From: Cryptomeria japonica
Taxonomy: Eukaryota; Streptophyta; Pinopsida; Cupressales; Cupressaceae
NCBI RefSeq assembly: GCF_030272615.1
Contig: NC_081410.1
Location: 115,603,140-115,667,139, forward strand
Reading direction: 5' to 3'
Length of the DNA stretch: 64,000 bases
Shown: positions 34,401-45,362 of the stretch, piece by piece
How the letters are laid out: every line of letters starts with the position of its first letter
Numbering within the stretch: the stretch's first letter is position 1
Notes under the pieces: model-generated
Databases searched by the model: none
The model's input: the letters and a program-made list of their open reading frames with translations, nothing else
What the model was told of the DNA's origin: nothing
Translations under genes and position numbers: made by a program

Positions 34401-35860
34401 TCACTTTGCTGGGGTCAGAGAAAAACCAAGGTGATCTACCTCTTTCTGAGAAATCCAAGATGAATCTTCAACTAGTATATCCTTCCACTTCACAAGATAC
34501 TCCTTATCCTGACTACTCCATGTACTACGCCCAATCTTATTGTCCAACATGTCTTCAATCTGATCTGGTTCCTTTCGGGGCAACTGTTTCTCCAAGTCTG
34601 CAATATTGTCCTCACTGAATTCTGGTTCATGATACTCATGAAGATCTGCAATGTTAAACACAGGAAAAATACTTAGACTATCCGGTAACTCCACTTCATA
34701 TGCATTTCCAGAATTGAACTTCCTCAAAATCTTGCAAGGTCCAAACTTTATCATCTACAACTTGTTATAAGTTCCAACCAAAAATCTTTCTTTTCTCAGA
34801 TATACCTTCACTTCATCACCAACTTCAAATTCCTTATGTCTCCTCTTCTCATATGCCTTCTCCTTATACTTGTTGTTCATGTCCTCCAAATGTTGCTTAA
34901 CCTAAATATGCAAGGCTGCCATTTGATCTGCAAAGTCTTCTGCTTCTGAACTTCTCTGGTCTTCACTGTTAATATCTCTTAATTCTAATATACCTCTAGG
35001 ATGCACTCCGATAACAATCTCAAAAGGTGTTTTTCCGGTACTCGTGTTTACTAAATTATTGTAGGCAAACTCTACTTGTGCAAGAATCAAATCCCAACTT
35101 CTGGTTTTATCTCCAACTAAACATCTCAACAAATTTCCCAAGCTCTGGTTAACTACTTATGTTTGTTCATCAGTCTGTGGATGAAAAGAAGAACTGAACT
35201 TCAAATCTGTCTTCATCTTCTTCCAAAGTGTTCTCCAAAAATAGCCAACAAACTTAGTGTCTCTGTCTAAAACTATGCTCTTAGGTAATCCATGCAATCT
35301 CACTACTTCCTTGAAAAATAGGTCTGCTACATGTAATGCATCTTATGTCTTCTTACAAGGTATGAAATGAACCATCTTTGAGAATCTATCCACTACCACA
35401 AATATAGAATCATTCCCTCTCGATGTTTTAGGTAATCCAAGTATGAAATCCATGCTTATATCCTCCCAAGGTCTTACCAGTATTATCAAAGGTTTATACA
35501 GTCCCACATTCTGGCTGCTACCCTTTGCAACTTGACAAACTCTATAACTTTGCACATATTTCTTAACATCCTTATGAATATGGGGCCAAAAGTAATGCTC
35601 ACTCACCAATGCTACCGTTTTGTCAATACCAAAATGTCCAGCTAATCCTCCACTATGTTTCTCCTTTATTAGATTATCCCTCATAGAACTCTTAGGTATG
35701 CACAACTGAACTCCTCTAAATAACATCTCATCCTGAATGAAGTAATCCAACCACTTTCTTCTATCTACCATAATTGGTTCTCTACATGCTCTCCAAGGTT
35801 CTGCAAAATCCGGGTCATCATCATACAAGGTCTTCAATTCCTCAAATCCTAATACTGTCA
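34401..35860 (-). pseudogene. Chromovirus integrase with chromodomain (broken)
   Basis: Reading from high coordinates: zinc-binding HHCC region (35343-35960: HSGGLAGHFGIDKT..HYFWPHIHKDVKKYV..CRVC-like), then the catalytic core ([46 protein letters not shown]). The position of the catalytic Glu is a TAA stop at 35157-35159 (DEQT-stop-VVNQSLGN). 34902-35141 is the end of the core. 34401-34754 holds the GPCKILRKF..NAYEVELP fold and a chromodomain (IEDMLDN.., EYLVKWKDILVEDSSWISQ). Chromodomains bind histone marks and steer insertion into heterochromatin. Confidence 0.9.
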
Positions 35861-37300
35861 CTCTCATCTCTGTCAACAAATTCCTTCTCCTACCCAATGC
35901 ATCAGAAACTTTGTTAGATTTCCCACTTCTATGCTTCAACACAAAGGTGTAACTCTGCAAAAATTATACCCATCTCATATGTCTCTGATTCAACTTTCTT
36001 TGACTATTCAAATACTGCAAGACTTGATGATCCGTATACAACACAAACTCCTTAAGCAACAAGTAATGTCTCCACTTCTTCAAATCTTGAACTATGGCAT
36101 AAAACTCTTGATCATATACTGAATATCTCCTTTGGGAATCATTCAATTTCTCACTAAAATAAGCTACTGCTCTCCCTTCCTGACTCAAGACTGCTCCTAT
36201 TGATGTTCCACTTGCATCACAATCCACTTGAAATACTTTATTGAAATCCAGTAAAGCTAACACAGGCTGCTCAGTCACTTTCTGCTTCAATAGTTCAAAA
36301 GTTTTGTTTGCTCCGATGGTCCACTTGAATCCCTTCTTATCTCCTCTCATGGTCTCAGTCATAGGGTTACAAACTGAACTGAAATTTCTAATGAACTTCC
36401 GGTAAAACCTAGCCAATCCATGAAATGATCTTACCTCTCCAATACTTTCCGATATAAGCCACTCAACAATTGCTTTCAATTTCTCAAGGTCCATCTTCAA
36501 ACCACCCTCAGATTTCACAAACCCCAAATAGACTAACTGATCCTTCATGAAAGTACACTTCTTGATATTTATCAGCAACTTTTCTTCTCTCAACCTCTGC
36601 AAAACTTGTCTCAAATGAAACAAATTCTCCTCTTTTGTCTTACTAAAAATCAGAATGTCATTCAAATACAAAATAACAAACTTACCCAAGAATTTCTTCA
36701 ATACCTCTTTCATCGGCCTCATGAAAGTACTCAGTGCATTAGTTAACCCAAAAGGAATCACCAACCATTCATACAATCTTGCATTTGTCTTGAATGTTGT
36801 CTTCCACTCATCTCCTTCTTTGATCCTGATCTGATGATATCCACTCTTAAAATTTATCTTTGTAAAGTATTTGGCTCCACTCAAACAGTTCATTATGTCA
36901 ACCATCCTAGGCAAAGGAAACTGGTATTTCACTGTGATCTTGTTTATTGCTATGGAATCGGTACACATTCTCCATTCTCCATTCTTCTTAGGTGCTAATA
37001 TTGTCGGTACTGTAGAAGGGCTCATAAATTCTCTGATCAAACCTTTCTTCAATAGCTCCTGCACTTGTCTATTCAGTTCTTCATTGTCTATCGATGTCTT
37101 CCAGTGTGCAACTTTGTTAGGTAAACTAGCTTCGGGAACCAAGTCCATACAATGATTAATACTTCTTATAGGTGGCAATCCATCAAGAACATTATCTGAA
37201 ATGATGTCTTCATATTATGTCAGCAAATCTTTTATCTCTTCTGGTTGTTCCTCTTCATGCTCCAAATTCTCAGTCTTCTAAGGAATTAAGGTAAAACACA
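35860..37300 (-). pseudogene. Chromovirus reverse transcriptase and RNase H (catalytic residues lost)
   Basis: 35964-37178 is a long open frame: LPPIRSINHCMDLVPEASLPN, LLKKGLIREFMSPSTVPTILAPKKNGEWRMC, FTKINFKSGYHQIRI, ILYLNDILIFSKT, then RNase H FQVDCDASGTSIGAVLSQ, YSVYDQEFYAIVQDLKKWRHYLL and YTDHQVLQYL. The frame stops at 35961-35963 and reopens with FLQSYTFVLKHRSGKSNKVSDALGRR. Two catalytic Asp codons of the polymerase read Asn (AAT): 36852-36854 in KIN, and within 36657-36668 in YLND. Both are G-to-A changes. The protein cannot be an active polymerase. Confidence 0.93.
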
Positions 37301-37363
37301 CATTTCATGTCTCAATCTATCCAGGAATTTCCTTCCATCCACCAAACAGATTCTAGCATTCGT

Positions 37364-38017
37364 CTAGACTTCATTCTTCAAAGGTTCCTCCAAGGGCAAC
37401 AAGGTTTGCTTCATCCCATTGGCCACAATAGTGTATGTATTCGTCCTCACATCATGTTTTGCATGTCTATCAACCGGCCAAGGTCTACCCAACAAAAGAT
37501 GACAAATATCCATAGGCATAATATCACACAAGACTTCATCATGATAATTCCCAATTTTCAACTTCACCAAACATTTCTCACTTACTAACAACTTATGTTC
37601 ATCCCGAATCCATACTATCTGATAAGGCTTAGGGTGTTTCAATCTTTCCAATTTCAGCTTATTCACCATCTCTTCTAAAACAAGATTATTTGAACTACCA
37701 CTATCAATAACAACTTTACAGCACTTACCAGATACCTTACATCTGGTCTTGAACAAATTCTTCCTCTACAAAGGTTCTTCATCTATCCCAGTATGACACA
37801 AATCTCTCCTCATCATCAATAGTTTTCCATCTTTTGGTTTATTATCTGATCCAATGGGGTTTTCTTCCACCACTTCTTCTCTTCCAGAATTCTCTATCTT
37901 CTTACACTCAAAAGCACGATGTATAGAAAGTTCCTCTAAATATTCTCTTGTCTTGTCTTCCAAAATTCTCATTCCAGTAGCCATCTGGTTCTCTCCTCCG
38001 GTAGAAATTTCTATCAT
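37364..38017 (-). pseudogene. Chromovirus protease and gag-protease linker
   Basis: 37364-37756 reads FKTRCKVSGKCCKVVIDSGSSNN.. with the DSG active site intact, then CDIMPMDICHLLLGRPWPVDRHA, NTYTIV and TLLPL. This is the typical pepsin-like retroviral protease of plant chromoviruses. 37766-38017 is an acidic linker with paired Cys and no further motif. A stop (about 37763) separates the two. The protease would mature gag and pol. Confidence 0.88.
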
Positions 38018-38147
38018 ATTTCTGATATGAATTAACTTCCTTGCTTACTTCTTTGTCTTTGTTCTGATCTATACAGGTTCCTCTACCTCCGGTATATCCT
38101 CTTCCTCCTTGAAATATACCTCTGGTAAACCTTCCACCTCTGCCTCT

Positions 38148-38915
38148 CTACCTCTGCTCATGTCTTTTGTTTAGCTTCTCGTCTTCCTTTAGGGCATACT
38201 GGTAAGCCTCTTCAACACTCTGTAATTTGATCAAACTAAGTTCATATTGTATAGACACCCGCAATCCATTCAAATATCTTACAACTTGTTCAACTTCATC
38301 ATCAACATGTGTAGATCTGATATTCAACTTGTAAAATGCTTCGGTGTATTCCTTCACACTAGATTCCTTTTGTCTCAAATTCTGCAACTTTCGGAACAAA
38401 TTCACTTGATAATCAACCATCATAAATTTTGACTTCAACTTAGAAACCAATCGATTGCATGTCTTGATCTTCTCTTTGCCTCTCCTTTGTCTATCAACCT
38501 GCAAATACTCCCACCAAAGAGATGCATGACCTTTCAACCGAGTACAGACATATTTCACCTTCCTTTCTTCTATAGTTTTTTCAAAATCAAAATATTTCTC
38601 CATCTCTGAGATCCAATCCATCAATTCATCTAAATCACACTTTTCATCATATCCTCGTAGGGTAAAATGAGGTTTAGTATTCACCATACTCAAAACCCTC
38701 AAAAACCTTTCCTCATCCGGATCAACTATCGGTGGGTTTACTTGTTCTGTTGGGGCTTCTTCTCCTTCATCTTCACTTACATCTTCAATGTTTCAGCCTC
38801 TTCTTTGGGATGTCTCCATGGCTTCCAACCGGGCTGCTATACCTCGCAACATTTCCATCACAGCAAGGTCTGCATTTCCACGCACTCCACCATTCCTAGT
38901 TCCTCTATGTGTCAT
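38148..38915 (-). pseudogene. Chromovirus gag, one internal stop
   Basis: ATG at 38915 opens with MTHRGTRNGGVRGN and an amphipathic MEMLRGIAARLEAMETS. A TGA (38793-38795) interrupts; it is one C-to-T step from an Arg codon. The frame then continues to 38148 with the Retrotrans_gag core: DELMDWISEMEKYFDF, VCTRLKGHASLWWEYLQVDR, FRKLQNLRQKESSVKEYTEAFYKL and EQVVRYLNGLRVSIQYEL. Capsid precursor. Confidence 0.9.
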
Positions 38916-39009
38916 CTTCTACACCAGTCCTTTGCAGTTGCAGGTCGGATCCATAATTTGCCACCCTGCAACAAAATTCTCAGGACATGCAATCTCTGAA
39001 ATGAAGCTC

Positions 39010-39021
39010 ACTCTGATACCA
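39010..39021 (-). other. Primer binding site of the chromovirus, tRNA-Met
   Basis: TGGTATCAGAGT on the minus strand, two bases from the 5' LTR at 39024. Confidence 0.88.
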
Positions 39022-39023
39022 CT

Positions 39024-39828
39024 TGAAGCAATCACCAGTTAGGAGGGACCTCAAAGAGATCAATTTGGACCATTCAGCAAGAGTAAACATAATGAAAACA
39101 CAAAGATATGATGGAGGTAATGCAGAAGAGATTATTTTATTTCATGAAAACTGATTACAACCAACCAGTAACAACCGGGTTATAGAAATCAGCTCACAGG
39201 CCTGCTAAAACATGCTCAAAGTACACAATAGGTCACAACCGAGACCTCAAATCTCAAGATCTATCTTCTACACTTAGTTTAACTACCTGATTACATTCTA
39301 ATGCACAACTATAATGATTTATATAATCCAAGTGGATCCGATCAGCCCAAAAAGGGATCAAAACCCAAGGAATAAGACCTAACGTGTAAAACCAACAAGG
39401 TCAGCCTCCGCCAATAGATTCCTCCAAAAAATCCAAAGGATGAAGTGTAGATCGTGGGAAAAGGTCAGCCACACGCCAAGGAACATCGAGATCAATGATC
39501 AGGGCACTGCAAGATACGGAAGGGGATCTGGTAGGTCACCAATGAAAACAGGTCCAAGCAACCAGTAATAAGAAACTGTCAACTAGTAACAGGAAACTTT
39601 CATGGAAACCGATAGCGATAACTTGCCAGAAAATGATCCAAACTCTTTGTGGTTTGGGAATAAGGAAGATGATCCAGTCTTCAAGTAGAATCCAACTCCA
39701 CAGGATCCAGTGAGCCAAAACCGGGACACACAGAAAGAAATGTTGAAACTACAAATAGAAAGAAAAACATAAAGGAAATGTTTTTGGTTCATGCAAGATT
39801 GCCATGAACCGAGGATGCTCCAGCATCA
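39024..39828 (-). repeat. 5' LTR of the chromovirus
   Basis: Starts TGAAGCAATCACCAG on the plus strand and ends CAGCATCA. It pairs with 33584-34368; one small local duplication (near 39565-39600, 'agtaa(t/c)a(a/g)gaaactgtc'-like) makes it slightly longer. Confidence 0.9.
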
Positions 39829-40044
39829 AACAGTCTCATTCGCTTCCTTCAACTGGTTTTTAACTTCCTTATGCCTCAATTTGAATTTTTGGATTTTCTC
39901 TCTCAGCTCCTGCACAAATTCATTTGCTACCTTCATATTCTCTTTTAATTCCTCATTCTTTGATTCAACACTTTCCAAATCTTGAAGAGTTGTTTGCAAG
40001 TCTTCATCTAACTGAAATTCTCTAGTCATACACATAGGCTCCAT
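39829..40044 (-). pseudogene. Gag, N-terminal coiled coil of the 29142-41306 element
   Basis: ATG at 40044 near the primer site: MEPMCMTREFQLDEDLQTTL.. followed by a long heptad-rich helix (ELKENMKVANEFVQELREKI, EVKNQLKEANETV). It is cut by the chromovirus LTR at 39828 and continues in the same frame at 33583 (KDLMQKIEENN). Same design as the 24302-24661 gag start. Confidence 0.75.
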
Positions 40045-40100
40045 GATTCAACCAACAAGGATCTCCCTCAAGCGGTTAATATTTCAAGCAAGGGACCAAT

Positions 40101-40112
40101 GCTCTGATACCA
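40101..40112 (-). other. Primer binding site, tRNA-Met
   Basis: TGGTATCAGAGC on the minus strand, two bases from the LTR at 40115. Confidence 0.9.
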
Positions 40113-40114
40113 AT

Positions 40115-41306
40115 TGTTGGATTGGTTGAAGGAATTGGAATACTGAGAGGTGGGGGTGAATCGGTATTCCCACCAATTCATAGAACTTTCTCCCAACTTC
40201 TTAACCTTTTACTGTTACACCAGATTTATCAATTAAACACATCAACTTAAAATGGCAAATGTAGAATAAACATGAAAAAACAACCACAATAGCAACACCA
40301 GATTTTATATGTGGAAAACCCAAATGGGAAAAACCATGGAGAGTGTTAGCTCTCAAGATAATATAACTAGTTATATGATGTTTACAAAATGAGTGGCTCA
40401 CTGCCAAGATACAAAAATGGCTCACTGTTGGAATGCTCACTACAAGATTACAAAAGCGGCTCACAACTGGAATGTTCACTGTAACGGAAAAAGATGAATT
40501 GAAGAATGGTGCATCTCCAAATGCATAAAATTAGTTCCGATATAATCTCAGATAACAAAATACTAACTCACAGAAGATCTGGTAAAGAATATTTGTGCTA
40601 ACACTAATCACTATGCTACTGCAGATCTGATTAGAGGATTACCACAACATTGTCTTCACTCTGACTTTGCTTCACTATCTACAACTCACACTTCACATGT
40701 TGTACCACTTCTGTCTCATTGTTTCTTCATGCACTCATTCACTCTATGTCTCTACACACTCCTATATATATATACCGGTAAGCACAATCACCAAGATGAT
40801 GTCGACCTAGCACAAATGATTTATTGAATGATAAAATTGCTTGGATCAACATGTTAACAAAAAATGCCTCGATCAAAGATATGATAACCAAGTTGGCCTT
40901 CACTGATCTTCTACATGCTTCACATACTGGTACCAGGAAATCATCTACCAGACTCATAGGAATGGATCCATAAGTGCAATTTCCAAGCATCATCAAATAA
41001 TGACTCCATAATATGAATTTGACTGATTCTAAAGTATAGAACTTATAGCACAAAATACAAGTGACATAACCATGACCAAAAAACCTCAATATGATCAAGA
41101 TATAAAATTTTCGGTCACATCCAAAAATGACACTAGAGAGTTACACAATCCTTATAGTTCCACATCACATATATATTTGTTCTCCATCACTACACAACAT
41201 CATAACCTATACCCGCCTCATCTACTAAATATGCCACATCTGGACCAATCCAGATGACTAGTTTGACATCAATGACAATAATGATAATGTTCACACAAAT
41301 CCAACA
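40115..41306 (-). repeat. 5' LTR of the 29142-41306 element
   Basis: Starts TGTTGGATTGGTTGAAGGAA and ends CACACAAATCCAACA. It holds the complete hairpin at 40309-40338 and the empty site of the SINE-like insert at about 40553-40568. Confidence 0.92.
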
Positions 41307-41311
41307 AAGGA

Positions 41312-42547
41312 GACAATGTGAGCACTTTTCCTGCCCAACAATAGTGTACCACATAGAATCATGATTGAGGGTCTTCAAGGATTCTAAAAATAAGGTTTGT
41401 AGTGGGGGATTTGTGAACAATGAGCCTATTTGGAAGAGCATGAGATTGGGGGGCCTCCCTTTCTCTCTTTGCTAGCAAATCTCGATGGATTGAGGGTCTT
41501 GTAGCTTAGCTTTGAATGACATTGGCCACACCTTAGGGTACAAATTTCATTCCCCCCTTATATAGCCCACTAAAAACCATTTATGATAAGGGGAGAGCAT
41601 ATGCAATAGTAATTCTTGGGTTAAAAAATACAAATGTGTGTTTATAGTGTTTTTAATCACCCAAGATCACACTAGGCACAAGGGGAGATCATACACACTA
41701 TACAAACATTAGACACAACAAACAAGTTGATTCCCAACTAATTATTTTAGTGCCTAATTAGTGGAAAAACAACAATCTTGGATAAATGACCTGCAACAAA
41801 TTTATTAGTAGTATAAAAATATTAAATTGACTTCATCTAATGTTTGCAAACCTACATAAATATGTTAGTAGTTTTTGTTCTTGTTTTTGTTTTTTGTCTT
41901 TTTTGTGATGCAAGTTAATTTCCAAATCAACAAAACATTGCAGTTATTTCTATTTTCAAAGCAACATGAACTCCAAACTCAAAACACATTACCATACATA
42001 GAAAAATTACATACACATATAAAGATGCTACAAGAACTATCAAAACTCATCATAATAATTTTCCTTATTCTCACATGGCTAGAATTTGACAAACAACTAC
42101 TAATGAAAATAGGGCAATCAAAATCAAGTTTATTTCTACCTTATATAATAAGATGAATACAATTTATTTACTACAACTTAACTGCCAACTACACAACCCA
42201 AAACACTTCGGTCTAATCTTTCTTCTTTGTCATTCTATCTCTCCTCCTTTAGGAAATGAATCCCACGTGTATTTCTGCTCTGACAAGCATCTCCTTCCAC
42301 CTCGATCCTCTCTCTTTGTTTGGCATCTATCTCTTCTTGGCATTTTCTACTTAGTTTGATCTCCCATAATCATCATCCATCTTGATCTCTCTTCTCCTAC
42401 TCCACATGACCTAGACTCTATCCACACCTCTCAATTCATTCTCCCAAATTCCTTCTCCTTCCTTTGTCTTCCATTCTTATACAATTCTCCATTCTTATAA
42501 GAAACTCCGACTTCCTCAACTATATCACCAATTATGGTAAAGCAACA
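41312..42547. other. No gene recognised
   Basis: Low-GC sequence between the 29142 element and the L1. ORFs here (for example 41875-42156) are short and low-complexity. 41312-41700 has phrases resembling LTR text ('cactaggcacaaggggagatcata'), so it may be an older decayed element. 42460-42547 contains the pre-insertion flank of the L1. Confidence 0.5.
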
Positions 42548-42559
42548 GGTTCAAAAGTA

Positions 42560-43276
42560 GCGTCGGTGGGCACAGAGGCACAAGGGCGAGTTGAAACCGC
42601 ATCAGCCGAGGCAACTATAGGACCACCACCACACCCAGACGGAGCAACAACATTCAATGGTCGAGGTACCACACCCAGACGAAGCAACAACATTCAACGG
42701 TCGGGTCACAGAGGCATGAGCGGGAGAAACCATTTTCAAAGGGATCAATTGTTGTATGTTGATTGGATTGTTAAGTTGTATTAATCTAATATTATTCCTA
42801 TTTGATGAAGAGAAGATCAAACATCTCGATAAAAATGTGGGCCTAAAAATGTGGAATTGTAGAAACGGGCTGCGACCTATTTGACAAAATGCCTCATACA
42901 AATTTTCTATTGTGAAACGTTTGATAGAAATCCTGAATCAAATATGAGCTCATGGAAGGCCAACAATACGTAAACTTATGTCAGCCTATGCCGAGATATG
43001 AAGCGATGGATAAGCGAAGGGAACGAACTGTTTGACAAAATGTATTGAAGCAAATTATGGTCACATGACACAGTAGATGGTTCAAGGCTCGCCAGGGAGG
43101 ACGAGAAAAAACCATGACAGCAGCATCAAAAATGCCACAACAACAACAAAAAGCCACGACAGCAGCATAACGCAACCACAATAGAAAAAGAAACCCAGCA
43201 CCAGCGACAAAGGGTAAATAAATTTTATCGTGACAGGAAGTTGAGCATTGAGTAACTCAGAGTGATACAGCGAAAC
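42560..43276 (+). other. L1 5' untranslated region
   Basis: More GC-rich than its surroundings, beginning GCGTCGGTGGGCACAGAGG. It contains two tandem copies of a 43-bp unit built on CACACCCAGACG(G/A)AGCAACAACATTCAA(T/C)GGTCG (42621-42705). No convincing ORF; the open stretch 42464-42784 begins outside the element. Confidence 0.65.
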
Positions 43277-45362
43277 ATGCAACCAGGGTTACTAGGACCT
43301 AGACCTATGGGAGTTAGGCGGGTTACGTGGCAGCTACAGGATGATATATCAAAGAATAGATGCTCTTTTGATGGAGTCCAGCGGTTTCCAGGCAGGCATC
43401 AGGATAAGGGGAGAGAAAGAATATTCCTGCGACATCGGTTTGCATGCCGACTAGATCGAATACCACAGCCCTCGTTTGACATTTGTGAGGGGACACCACT
43501 GTTCTCACATCATTCTCTATCTGAATCGTAGGATAATCCTGCTAATCTCCCATTATATGTGACTTGGCCAAACAATACCCAGTTGATAAACCCCAAATTC
43601 CTTTCAACCCCAAACAATCTCCCAATAAACAACTTGCGTCAAGGAGCACCCTTCAAACCAAAATAGATTACACAGAGCTGGAGAAAGAAAACCCCTTCCA
43701 CATTACTTCCCAGTCCACAAGAACTTAACTCAGATGCAAAAGGTAATGGGCAATGTCTAAATGAAACAGCTAAAGAGGGTAGTCAAGCTCTAGTCTCGCC
43801 AAAGAACAAGATTGCTGCTAGCACTGGAAAATCAGGCAAATCTGAAGGTGTGTATAAGATCGTTTTGTCGGACCACCTTATTCAGCCTCAAATAGATCTG
43901 ATACATGCCATAGCCCTCATTGGTAAACTTCATTCTACTATTTCCTTTATGCAACTTTCATTTTGGGCTAAACAGAATTGGTTGGGCTTGAAGGATATTT
44001 TTTTGATGGATAAGTAGTCTCTCTTTTTTATTGCCATTTTCTATTCTAAAGAATATAGAAATTGTGTTCATAGATTTAAGGGATGGTTTTGTAAGGGTAT
44101 TGGTATTATCACTTTGGCATGGGTTCCAAATTTTAGCATGGAGTCAGTTCCCCCTCTTTTCATGCCTTTTTGGATTACTCTCTCGGGGCTCCCTCTTGAA
44201 TATCGTGATCCAGATATTATGGAAATTTTGGCTAACCAAATGGGTATTTTTATCAAGCACGATCTTATCCCATATGAATTGGCCCATTTAACTGTCAGAG
44301 TATGCTTACTACTAAACCTCACAAATCCACTTCCCAAGTCTATTATAATGACTTCCTCCATAGGGAAATGGAATCAAGACATTTGCATACAGGGCACTAG
44401 AGATATTGATGACCGTATAGATAAATTGGGTCATTTTAATTCGCAATGTTAAGGTTCGGGCATTGATGTTGTTAGGGTCTGCAAGGACTTTGTGACTAAT
44501 TACCATAAATTCTTGTTTTATCAATCTGCTCCATCTCCTCTTTCTATAACAAATGGGACAGCAAGTGTAATTAACTCAACAGAGAGCTTCACACCTCTAA
44601 ACAATGTTGATAATATTGCAAGACCTTTCCAAGGTGCTCAGTTGTTTCAAGTTGTTTCTCCTCTCTCTCTGATCCTCTCTCAATCCTTTTTGGGCTCTAT
44701 GATGGATGCTTTACTTCTAGCAGAAAAAAGAACAAAGCCCTCCAATTTGAAGAAGTCTCCTCACTATCAGATTGCTATTTCTAGTTTAAGTTCTCTGCAA
44801 AAAATTGTGGGGAGATACAAGAAAGTGTCTTTTAAGATCCACTGCTCTTCAATCCTAGTTGATTGGTTGTACAAGAAAATATTTGCTTCCTCTCTCTTTA
44901 GGCAGCCCATTTCTTCTTTTTTGAGTTTAACTTCTATGGGAAACTCAGATACTCAACTTCAGGAACTCTATATATCACAGAATGCAAAGGTCAACCTGAT
45001 TCACAACTTGATGTTTAATTGTCAACCTTTCCATGTGATTCAACACAGTCCTCCCATTCTTGGATCCTCATCGGATTCTCCAAATATTAAATTAATGGCA
45101 CATGATATCCTTATCTCTATTGCATCGAACTTGATAGATGAAATTGCTCTTGAGGAATTTCCAGAAATTCAGGGCGTCCCTGTTGTTGATGCTATGCCTC
45201 TTGCTCTCAATACTTCACCACCCATTCCCTCATCCTTGTTAGAATCTATTCATATTGAACACCTTGTGGTTGAAGATAATTCAAATCAGCCCTTTCAGCC
45301 TTCCACACAGCTTGACTTTGATTTTTCTCAACATCTCTCTCTTGTTCAAACGGTTTTTTCAT
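43277..45362 (+). pseudogene. L1 ORF1, DUF4283-type RNA-binding protein, four stops
   Basis: One reading frame is kept from ATG 43277 to 45362 and interrupted only by stops at 43529, 43664, 44015 and 44450. The basic N-terminal part (RRVTWQL.., GRHQDKGRERIF) leads to a DUF4283-like domain at about 43850-44400: LSDHLIQPQIDLIHAIALIGKL, FWAKQNWL, FKGWFCKGIGIITLAWVPNFSMESVPPLFMPFWITLSGLPLEYRDPDI. A degenerate zinc-knuckle end follows (KLGHFNSQC). ORF1 proteins of plant L1s bind the element RNA. The C-terminal third (44492-45362) is Ser/Leu-rich and unrecognised. The text after 45363 is antisense gypsy gag. Confidence 0.8.

Larger units (their letters stand above)
33584..39828 (-). mobile_element. 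Chromovirus (Ty3/gypsy) nested in the gag of the larger element
   Basis: LTRs of about 790-805 bp (33584-34368 and 39024-39828) start TGAAGCA and end GCATCA. The flanks AACAT (33579-33583) and AACAG (39829-39833) are a 5-bp duplication with one mismatch. Host gag reading continues in frame across the site. Order: primer site, gag, protease, reverse transcriptase, RNase H, integrase, chromodomain. The chromodomain places it among chromoviruses; I think Reina or Galadriel relatives, but do not insist. Each domain has only one or a few stops, so it is younger than most neighbours. Confidence 0.9.
29142..41306 (-). mobile_element. Second gag-plus-unknown-ORF LTR element, carrying a nested chromovirus
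   Basis: The LTRs are at 29142-30513 and 40115-41306, with a perfect target duplication AAGGA (29137-29141 and 41307-41311). Removing the chromovirus (33584-39828) leaves about 5.9 kb, close to the 6.6 kb of 19319-25943. It has the same plan: tRNA-Met primer site, coiled-coil zinc-knuckle gag, accessory ORF, doubled polypurine tract, and no pol of its own. By eye about 20 differences occur in the first 200 LTR bases, so the insertion is old. Confidence 0.85.

Noticed and set aside
42464-42784. 106-codon ORF with a repeat
   Set aside because: It starts outside the L1, crosses the target duplication and runs into the 5' UTR, so it was never one transcript.
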